A stretch of 7,209 nt of DNA, from assembly GCA_047618565.1 (NCBI GenBank), contig JBLHKW010000202.1:1-7209 (forward strand), in the 5' to 3' direction. A program made the translations under genes and the position numbers. Below are positions 1 through 5,261 of this stretch, piece after piece. Origin of the DNA: JBLHKW01 sp047618565. Its GTDB lineage: Bacteria > Planctomycetota > UBA1135 > GCA-002686595. The notes beneath the pieces are model-generated. The model searched no databases, was not told where the DNA came from, and saw only the letters and a list, made by a program, of their open reading frames with translations. Positions within the stretch are counted from its first letter, which is position 1; every line of letters begins with the position of its first letter.

Positions 1-116
1 GGGATACGCCCGCCTGGGCCCCGTCGCTGGCGGTGACGGGGCAAGGTGGGGCGTCCCCCCGTTTTGCTCCAGAGCCCGAAGCAGAGGGAACCGCATCCCC
101 ATCCCCATCCCCCCTC
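1..116. other. 3' flank of the metalloprotease gene, no gene seen
   Basis: This short stretch lies downstream of the minus-strand metalloprotease stop codon. It holds a GC-rich hairpin (19-41) and the ATCCCC hexamer repeats (95-112). Plus-strand open frames that run through it and on into the metalloprotease gene have no recognisable protein features and look like antisense shadows. A weak GGGG-CGT-CCCC hairpin at 48-58 is followed shortly by GTTTT on the plus strand. It could end a plus-strand transcript from left of the window, but four base pairs is too little to call a terminator. Confidence 0.5.
19..41. other. GC-rich inverted repeat, possible terminator-like hairpin
   Basis: CCCCGTC at 19-25 and GACGGGG at 35-41 are perfect inverted copies around a 9-base spacer, and a G-T wobble could add one more pair. 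It lies about 75 bases downstream of the metalloprotease stop on the minus strand. No T-tract follows it on that strand, so it is not a classical intrinsic terminator. It may protect a 3' end or be chance in GC-rich DNA. Confidence 0.3.
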
Positions 117-137
117 CTACCACTCCCCCACATCCCC
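95..137 (-). repeat. ATCCCC hexamer repeats / G-quadruplex-capable tract over the metalloprotease stop codon
   Basis: Three perfect tandem copies of ATCCCC occupy 95-112 and a fourth ATCCCC is at 132-137. On the minus strand this gives five runs of at least four G: 134-137, 125-129, 109-114, 103-106 and 97-100. They are separated by 4, 10, 2 and 2 bases. This fits the usual pattern for an intramolecular G-quadruplex, and the metalloprotease stop codon (117-119) lies between the second and third runs in the direction of transcription. The repeat is seen directly; folding is inferred. Confidence 0.6.
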
Positions 138-2618
138 ACACCCTCGCCGCTCCGTCCCGATCGGACTCCCCGGCGGAGCCACCCCCGGTTCCTCCAACCG
201 CACTCCCTCAGACCACGGCCGCTCAAGGAACCGTTCGATACGCACAGCAATCCGCCCCGCCGGCGACGCTGCCCCCGCGCCCGCCTCCGCTCCACTTCGC
301 ATGCGCGCCACTTCCGTCACCAGCAGCCCCTCCAGGCGCGCTCTCACCTGGCCATCCAGGCGCGCATCGCCAAGCACGCGTATCCACTCGTCGATGAGTG
401 CCTCTCGCACGGTTCCCTGGACCGCTGCCAGGCGCGGCGCGCTGGAGTCTGCTTTCGCCAGCGTCTCTGCGACCACCATCCCCATTATCTCGTCCAGGGT
501 CAGGGCGTCCGCATCACGGCGCTCGAAGTCCGCCACGCGGTTCAACCGCTGTGGCTCGAGGATGCCCGCGAAGACGGCCTGGGCGGCGACGCGTGCGATG
601 CCAAGGGCGTCGATGCCGGGCTCGGCATTGCCCTCAAACATCTCCCGGTTGCGAGCGATGCCAGGCGCCCTCGGCGGCATGATCCGTAGCGTCCCCTCGG
701 AGATGTCCAGCCGATGCGGCTCGACCACCGAAAGCACTGCGGCGAGGGCGGCCCGCTGCACGGCTGGCTGCACGGGGGCCAGACCCTCGCGCCCGTCTCC
801 AGCGAGGCCATGCCGATACGTGAATCCACCGATGCTCTTGAGCGCCGCCTCGAGCTGGTAGCGGTGATAGAAGTAGACGGGAACGAACACCTCCTGCAAC
901 TCGGCCGCGGGGCGTCCGGGACGCAGGTTGTGGCTCCCGAAGTTCTCCAGCGCTATACGCCGCACCTCGAGGCAATTCGTCAGTTCCTCGACGGCGTCCG
1001 GACCGTTGTCCCAGAGGCTCGCCATGGGATGTGCCGCGCCGCTCGGGCGCGCGTCCGCGTCGGACAGGTACAGGTGGCCGCGCTCGAGTCCGGCCTGCAC
1101 AAGGCCGTCGACGAATGTCCGCACGTCCTCACCGGGTGGGCATTCGGCGTAGAGGCACCGGATCGCGTGCATATCCCAGGATCCCAGGCCTACACCGTAG
1201 GCATCACTCACGTCGAGGCCAGCACCTGCTGCGCGCACCAGAGGCGCTGGATAGTCCATGACGGAGGCGCGCCCGTCGTAGGTACTCGCAGCGAAGTTGT
1301 GCTGCAAGCCGAGCGTGTGACCCACCTCGTGGGCAGCCAGCTGCCGAATTCGAGCGAGGGCCAGCTCGATCGGGTCGGTCGGGCTGCCGCTTCCGGTTTC
1401 CGCAGTACCGACTAGGCCCTCGAAGAGACGCCGGTCCTGGCGTACTCGCAACGAACCCAGGTTGACGTGCCCCTTGATCACCTCTCCGGTACGCGGGTCC
1501 ACGATGCCGCCACCGTAGGACCAGCCACGCGTCGAGCGGTGGACCCATTCGATCACGTGATAGCGCGCATCGAGTGGATGGACGCCCTCGGGTAACAACT
1601 CGACACGGTAGGCGTCCGCAAACCCGGCAGCTGCGAACGCACGCGCCCACCAGCCGGCGCCCTCGATCAGCGCCGAACGGATCGGTTCCGGGGCGCCGCG
1701 GTCTACGTAGTACACGATCGGTCGGCTGACCTGCGACGAGGCACTGCCCGGCACGAGCTTCTTCAGGCGATGGCGTACCGCGAGGCGGCGCTCGACGGCC
1801 TCGTCGAGGGGTACTGCGTAGTCCAGGTAGCTGACCACGTTGGCTCCGATGCGTGGATCATGCGGCCGCAACTCGTAGCCGGTATCCGGCAGGCGAATGA
1901 ACGAGTGATGCTGAACGAAGGTCAGCGAATGAGCATCCGGCGCAGTACGCCGCACGTGGGCCCCGGGTTGTTCGCCGCCAAAAGTGAGGATGGCCTCGAG
2001 CTCGGTATTGTCGGGAAAGGCCAGGCTGGCGCCGGGATCAAAGGTCGAGCGATCCGTGTCGAAGCTCCAGTTGCCCTGCCCCGTGCCGGCCAGGGTGCGT
2101 GTCACGCCGTGCGCATCGCGCACCAGGAAGCTCGTGAAGTCGACCAGGACCCGGCCATCGCTGGCGCGCTCGGCAATGGCGCCGGACCACAGGACGGAGG
2201 TGACGAAGGACTCGCGCGTGGCCCGTCGTTCGTCCACATTGCTCGTCTCGGCCCTGAAGGCCTGATTGGTCGCCTCGACCAGCACACGCTGACCGATGAT
2301 CCGGAACGCGATCACCTGGGCTGGCCCGAGCTGGCCGCGGTCCAGCCCGACCGGGTTCGACCCGAGTCCGGTCGTAAGGCCTTCGGCGTACAGGCACTCG
2401 GTCGACAGCCCGCGCGCCCCCGCCGCCGGCAAGACCAGCCAGGCTTGCCCCCGGCCGTCATCGATGTGGAGCTCCAGGAGCCCATCCAGGCGACGGCTGG
2501 CGCTCAGGTGCTGCGCGAATCCAGGCTCAATCCCGGGGCCACCCTCCGGAGCCGTCGAACGGCAAGCCAGGCTCAGGGACACGACAAGAAACGGGACCAG
2601 GGTTCGGATTGACAGCAT
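117..2618 (-). CDS. Zinc-dependent metalloprotease, DUF5117/DUF4953 type, lipoprotein-like
   Basis: Predicted secreted, membrane-anchored zinc endopeptidase of 833 residues. Residues 1-19 (MLSIRTL...SLSLAC) form a signal peptide with a lipobox-like end at Cys19, although Ser at -3 is not ideal. Residues about 84-123 (GLGSN..GLDRGQLG) match the DUF5117 pattern. Residues 298-410 carry the family's conserved RPIVYYVD, GWWARAF, HRSTRGWSYGGG and DPRTGEVIKGHV blocks. The active site is HEVGHTLGLQH: His430, His434 and His440 as zinc ligands, Glu431 as general base, and a Met-turn at Met454 (SVMDYP). This is the metzincin pattern, complete and intact. The substrate is unknown. I chose the ATG at 2618 because GAGG lies 9 bases upstream and the signal peptide begins there; the frame stays open to 2672, and an ATG at 2627 is also possible. 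The gene is divergent from the signal peptidase homologue, with 110 bases between them. Family assignment is firm, lipidation less so. Confidence 0.93.
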   Translation of the reverse strand: MLSIRTLVPFLVVSLSLACRSTAPEGGPGIEPGFAQHLSASRRLDGLLELHIDDGRGQAWLVLPAAGARGLSTECLYAEGLTTGLGSNPVGLDRGQLGPAQVIAFRIIGQRVLVEATNQAFRAETSNVDERRATRESFVTSVLWSGAIAERASDGRVLVDFTSFLVRDAHGVTRTLAGTGQGNWSFDTDRSTFDPGASLAFPDNTELEAILTFGGEQPGAHVRRTAPDAHSLTFVQHHSFIRLPDTGYELRPHDPRIGANVVSYLDYAVPLDEAVERRLAVRHRLKKLVPGSASSQVSRPIVYYVDRGAPEPIRSALIEGAGWWARAFAAAGFADAYRVELLPEGVHPLDARYHVIEWVHRSTRGWSYGGGIVDPRTGEVIKGHVNLGSLRVRQDRRLFEGLVGTAETGSGSPTDPIELALARIRQLAAHEVGHTLGLQHNFAASTYDGRASVMDYPAPLVRAAGAGLDVSDAYGVGLGSWDMHAIRCLYAECPPGEDVRTFVDGLVQAGLERGHLYLSDADARPSGAAHPMASLWDNGPDAVEELTNCLEVRRIALENFGSHNLRPGRPAAELQEVFVPVYFYHRYQLEAALKSIGGFTYRHGLAGDGREGLAPVQPAVQRAALAAVLSVVEPHRLDISEGTLRIMPPRAPGIARNREMFEGNAEPGIDALGIARVAAQAVFAGILEPQRLNRVADFERRDADALTLDEIMGMVVAETLAKADSSAPRLAAVQGTVREALIDEWIRVLGDARLDGQVRARLEGLLVTEVARMRSGAEAGAGAASPAGRIAVRIERFLERPWSEGVRLEEPGVAPPGSPIGTERRGCGDVGEW
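2606..2618 (-). other. Lipoprotein-like signal peptide start region, alternative starts upstream
   Basis: In-frame starts exist at 2672, 2657, 2627 and 2618. GAGG, the only clear Shine-Dalgarno-like sequence, sits at 2628-2631 on the minus strand. It is adjacent to the 2627 ATG, too close to serve it, but correctly spaced for the 2618 ATG. A start at 2618 also places two Arg/Ser-rich residues directly before the hydrophobic stretch, as expected for a signal peptide. Confidence 0.55.
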
Positions 2619-2728
2619 TCGGGGCATCCTCGGATTGCACGGCGCTGTTGCCAGCATGGAGCGTGAAACCATAGCATTCAGTGCAAGAGCACGCCGTAGG
2701 TGGCGCGCGCTATCGACACCGATCCGAC
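2619..2728. promoter_or_regulatory. Divergent intergenic region with candidate overlapping promoters
   Basis: This 110-base region must supply the 5' signals for both flanking genes. On the plus strand TTGCCA (2648-2653), 18 bases, then TAGCAT (2672-2677) resembles a sigma70-type promoter; it would start RNA near 2684 and leave a leader of about 45 bases before the ATG at 2729. On the minus strand TGC-TATGGT (2676-2668) resembles an extended -10 without a good -35, giving a leader of about 43 bases before 2618. The two -10 candidates overlap, so the promoters could compete. Matches are partial and the base composition makes chance hits likely. Confidence 0.28.
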
Positions 2729-3268
2729 ATGCCGTTCACCTCACGCAACACACTGCTAACCCTGGTGGCGCTCGCGCTCTGCTGCGCATGCCAGGCCCGC
2801 TTCTTCGACATGCCAAACGGGTCGATGGAACCGATCATCCACGCGGGGGAACGCCTCCAGGTCGACCGCGCGGCCTACCGTTCACGCCTCCCGGAGCGCG
2901 GAGATCTGGTCGCCTTCCATCCGGCTCGACACCCTGAGCGTCTCTGGGTCCTGCGAGTCGTGGGCCTGCCGGGGGAGCGTTTGAGCGTCAACGACGGACG
3001 GCTGACCGCCGACGACGTGGAGCTCAACTGCGCGTGGGAGCCCATCGACGAGGAATCCAGCAGGAATCAGGTAGAGCAACACGGGATGCCCATGCACATT
3101 CCAGAGGGGCAGTACTTCGTCCTCGGCGACAACGTGCGTGAGGCCAACGACAGCCGCTTCTGGGGCACGGTGCCTCTCTCGTGCATCATCGGCAGGATCG
3201 TCCCGCAGGCAGGCGATGCTGCGGACCGCTTCAGTCCACCAGCCGGTATAGACGGAAGAAGTCGCTAG
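2729..3268 (+). CDS. Signal peptidase I (S26) homologue lacking the catalytic lysine
   Basis: A 179-residue homologue of type I signal peptidase, which normally removes signal peptides from exported proteins with a Ser-Lys dyad. Residues 8-23 form one hydrophobic segment ending in a Cys cluster (CCAC). Motif B is at 25-47, FFDMPNGSMEP..., with predicted nucleophile Ser32 and Asn30 where E. coli LepB has its oxyanion Ser88. Motif C is RGDLVAF (57-63). Motif D is WVLRVVGLPGE (73-83), where Leu75 (codon CTG) takes the place of the general-base Lys of IKR-VGLPGD. Motif E is LGDN...NDSRFWG (132-146). The protein has no lysine anywhere. It is shorter than LepB and has one membrane segment, not two. 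I chose the ATG at 2729 because the hydrophobic segment follows closely; the frame also allows a GTG at 2681. There is no clear ribosome binding site. The fold assignment is firm; peptidase activity is doubtful or uses another base. Confidence 0.88.
   Translation: MPFTSRNTLLTLVALALCCACQARFFDMPNGSMEPIIHAGERLQVDRAAYRSRLPERGDLVAFHPARHPERLWVLRVVGLPGERLSVNDGRLTADDVELNCAWEPIDEESSRNQVEQHGMPMHIPEGQYFVLGDNVREANDSRFWGTVPLSCIIGRIVPQAGDAADRFSPPAGIDGRSR
3231..3268. other. Convergent 38-base overlap of two coding ends
   Basis: The plus-strand signal peptidase homologue ends with TAG at 3266-3268, and the minus-strand membrane protein ends with TGA at 3231-3233. Both reading frames therefore share these bases on opposite strands, and there is no room for a terminator between them. 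The last residues of the peptidase (SPPAGIDGRSR) lie beyond its last conserved motif and are probably dispensable. Confidence 0.85.
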
Positions 3269-5123
3269 GCCGCCCGTTGCTCTGCAGGATCGTCTGCGGA
3301 CTACGCCAGATGAGTTCGAAGCCCTCGGTCGGCGTGTCGGGATCGAGGAGCGACTCGGCTGCACTGCCGGGAAGGGGCACCAGCTGACCCGCGTCCAGGC
3401 CGGCCACCCGGCGCGAGGCACGCAGGATCCAGAGCGTGAACCGATCCACGAGCAGGTAGCGACAATCGAACTCGCCGAGCAGCAGCTCGCGCAGCTCGTG
3501 GGATGAGCCCCGGTAGAATGCGTTCCAGAAAAGCTCGACCCGCTCGCGGCTGCGCGCGCGCTCCCACTTGGGCTGCAACACGATCGGGTGTCCGGTGTGG
3601 GCCAGGATCGCGGTCGAGTTCATGAAGTCCGCGGCGATCGCCTCTCCGGGCGGAACGACCTGCTCGAGGGCCTCGACCATGGTTGCAATCTCGGCCTGGC
3701 GCAACGCCGGCCGGTACCAGCCGAGTTCGAAGCCGCGCATCCAGAGCCCGAACAGGACCACCTGAGCAACGACGAGCGCCATCACGAGGCGTCGCGCCGA
3801 CGGACCCTGGAGCCTCCAGCAGGCTGCGGCGACACAGATCGGCGCCAGGAGGCCCGTCAGCACGAGCGTGCGGGCCACCAGCCAGCCAGCCACCAGGCTG
3901 AGCGCTGTGAAAGCAGCCAGTGCGCGTCCTGCCGAGGCCCCTGGCTCACCACGCGCACCCCAGCCCCTGACCATGCCGACGGCCAGGAGAACCGGAAGGA
4001 GCAGCAGGGAACGCCAGAGCGACGCCAGGGTTGAGGTCTCGAAGGGTCCCTGCCAGAGCAGGCGGACATCGAACGGCAGGGTCGAAGGGTCAGCGGGGAA
4101 ACGGCCCAGGTGCCCGAGCTTGCTCGCGAGCAGGCCCGTGACGTGGGAGAGGTCCCCACTCGACCCGAGGGTTGCCGCTCCAGCGATGGCCGCGGTCACG
4201 GTGGCGACCGATGCCAGACGCACACCCCGACCCCGGCGCAGCCGCTCGGGCAGCCATGCGCAGACCCAGAGGATGGCCGCGAGCAGCATCCACGGCGGGG
4301 CCCCGACCGCCTTCGCGCGCAACGCCGGAACGAGCACCACCATCACCGGCAGGGTGAGAAAGGCTGCGCGTCCTCCCCGGACCAAGAGCGGGTTGGCCCC
4401 CGTCAGGACGAAGGCGACGAGCAGCACCAGGCCCTCGATCGCCACCAGGAATCCCATCCCGTGCCAGGTGGCCAGGGCAGCGCCCAGGCTGAACAAGGCC
4501 AAGGTCGTCGCCAGGGGGCGCTGTGCACGACCTGGGCCATGACAGCGCACTGCGCACGCGAACGCCCAGAGATGCAGGGAGTAGAGCGGCAGACTCAGGT
4601 CCTCGCGGATGAGGATGAAGCCGACCGTGCGGTAGTTCGCCGGGGTGAGGGCGTACAGCAGCGCTGCGACCCCGGCCCACGGAGGTGATCCCGTCAGGGC
4701 CCACGCGGCGCCGAAGACTCCGATGACGGCCAGGCTCGCCACGAACGACATCAGCCAGACGCAGAAAATGTGCAGAGGCATGCCCTGGCCGAAGGCGCCG
4801 TAGGCGTGCGCGACCAGGAACTCCTGACCGACCGTGAAGGTCGCCGGGATATCGATGGGATCCGGATGTTCGATGCGCCGGTCTGCGCGCCAATCATCGG
4901 GAGCCCTGCCACCCGAGTCGATGACGCGCTCCGTCAGGTAGAAGAGCAGTCCCGGGTCACTCTTGAGCAGGCCATCCGAGCTCAGCGCGTCGAACTCCGG
5001 GTCGGACAGGGTCAGGTGGACCCGTAGGGCGCCACTCCCGAGCCAGAGAAGCGCGGGGAACAGCCACCAGAGCCATCGCAGGTGGCGCGGGGCGTCAGCC
5101 CTGGGTTCGGCGCCATGCTTCAC
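3231..5123 (-). CDS. Multi-pass membrane protein, STT3/AglB-like GT-C glycosyltransferase family (putative)
   Basis: About 630 residues with roughly 11-13 hydrophobic segments, the first at 16-36, and a hydrophilic C-terminal part from about 468. The layout resembles STT3/AglB/PglB, which move a lipid-linked glycan onto proteins at the outer face of the membrane. Asp56 in SDPGLLFYLTER is followed by a loop ending VIDSGG..P, like the first acidic motif of AglB. NYRTVGFILIRED (about 163-175) aligns by eye with the second DxD loop but reads R-E-D. TWHGMGF (219-225) fits the following membrane segment. Glu362 (GPFETS) could be the TIxE-loop Glu. The WWDYG signature is absent; AADFMN (497-502) followed by HTGHPIVLQPKWE stands in the equivalent place. 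Acceptor and donor are unknown, and another GT-C family such as a lipid-linked-sugar transferase is possible. I prefer the GTG at 5123; a TTG at 5159 gives 12 more residues, and neither has a Shine-Dalgarno sequence. The 3' end overlaps the peptidase gene by 38 bases. Confidence 0.72.
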   Translation of the reverse strand: MKHGAEPRADAPRHLRWLWWLFPALLWLGSGALRVHLTLSDPEFDALSSDGLLKSDPGLLFYLTERVIDSGGRAPDDWRADRRIEHPDPIDIPATFTVGQEFLVAHAYGAFGQGMPLHIFCVWLMSFVASLAVIGVFGAAWALTGSPPWAGVAALLYALTPANYRTVGFILIREDLSLPLYSLHLWAFACAVRCHGPGRAQRPLATTLALFSLGAALATWHGMGFLVAIEGLVLLVAFVLTGANPLLVRGGRAAFLTLPVMVVLVPALRAKAVGAPPWMLLAAILWVCAWLPERLRRGRGVRLASVATVTAAIAGAATLGSSGDLSHVTGLLASKLGHLGRFPADPSTLPFDVRLLWQGPFETSTLASLWRSLLLLPVLLAVGMVRGWGARGEPGASAGRALAAFTALSLVAGWLVARTLVLTGLLAPICVAAACWRLQGPSARRLVMALVVAQVVLFGLWMRGFELGWYRPALRQAEIATMVEALEQVVPPGEAIAADFMNSTAILAHTGHPIVLQPKWERARSRERVELFWNAFYRGSSHELRELLLGEFDCRYLLVDRFTLWILRASRRVAGLDAGQLVPLPGSAAESLLDPDTPTEGFELIWRSPQTILQSNGRPSDFFRLYRLVD

Positions 5124-5158
5124 GCGAACGACCGTAGGCGCGATGCACGCACGAGTCA

Positions 5159-5173
5159 AAGGGGCATTAAAAG
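5159..5173 (-). promoter_or_regulatory. Terminator T-tract that could double as a -10 element
   Basis: On the minus strand CTTTTAATG follows the terminator stem. It contains TTTAAT (5171-5166), one mismatch from TATAAT, which would start RNA near 5159. That would give the STT3-like gene its own promoter and a leader of about 36 bases to the GTG at 5123. The -35 position falls inside the GC hairpin and matches no consensus, so this is only a candidate. Confidence 0.22.
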
Positions 5174-5201
5174 ACGGGAGCCCGCCAAGGCGGGCTCCCG
5201 T
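5169..5201 (-). terminator. Intrinsic terminator of the acidic secreted-protein gene
   Basis: ACGGGAGCCCGCC (5174-5186) and GGCGGGCTCCCGT (5189-5201) are perfect 13-base inverted copies around a 2-base centre, so about 12 pairs with a tetraloop. On the minus strand the stem is followed by C and then TTTT (5172-5169). It lies 61 bases after the stop codon of the right-hand gene, in the correct orientation. The plus strand has no T-tract after the stem. Its short distance to the next gene's start may matter for expression of that gene. Confidence 0.88.
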
Positions 5202-5221
5202 GCACGATCACCGAGCTTGTC

Positions 5222-5247
5222 GAGCCGGAGGGTCAGCCCCCCGGCTC
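5222..5247 (-). other. Second hairpin between stop codon and terminator
   Basis: GAGCCGG (5222-5228) pairs with CCGGCTC (5241-5247). GGG (5230-5232) and CCC (5237-5239) can extend the stem past one mismatch to a TCAG loop. It lies 14 bases after the stop codon at 5262 and upstream of the terminator. With no T-tract it probably serves as a 3'-end RNA structure or as the first of two tandem stems. Confidence 0.5.
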
Positions 5248-5261
5248 AGCTCGTCGGAGAC

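Noticed and set aside
95..112. ATCCCC tandem as a CRISPR or phase-variation repeat
   Set aside because: There are only three tandem copies of six bases without spacers, and they lie after the stop codon, so copy-number change would not shift a reading frame.
33..861. Two overlapping plus-strand frames (218 and 271 codons) at the left end
   Set aside because: Their products are Pro/Arg/Ser-rich low-complexity sequence, they lie antisense to the metalloprotease C-terminus, and they overlap each other in different frames.
1770..2612. Plus-strand open frame of 280 codons opposite the metalloprotease
   Set aside because: The minus-strand frame carries intact DUF5117-like and catalytic motifs. 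The plus-strand product has no recognisable feature, and long antisense frames are common in GC-rich genes.
2681..2683. GTG as start of the signal peptidase homologue
   Set aside because: It would add 16 charged residues before the hydrophobic segment with no family counterpart, and it lies about where the candidate promoter would start RNA. The ATG at 2729 fits better.
3568..4688. Several plus-strand frames inside the membrane-protein gene
   Set aside because: They are Arg/Pro/Gln-rich, mutually overlapping and without domains, while the minus-strand frame shows regular transmembrane segments.
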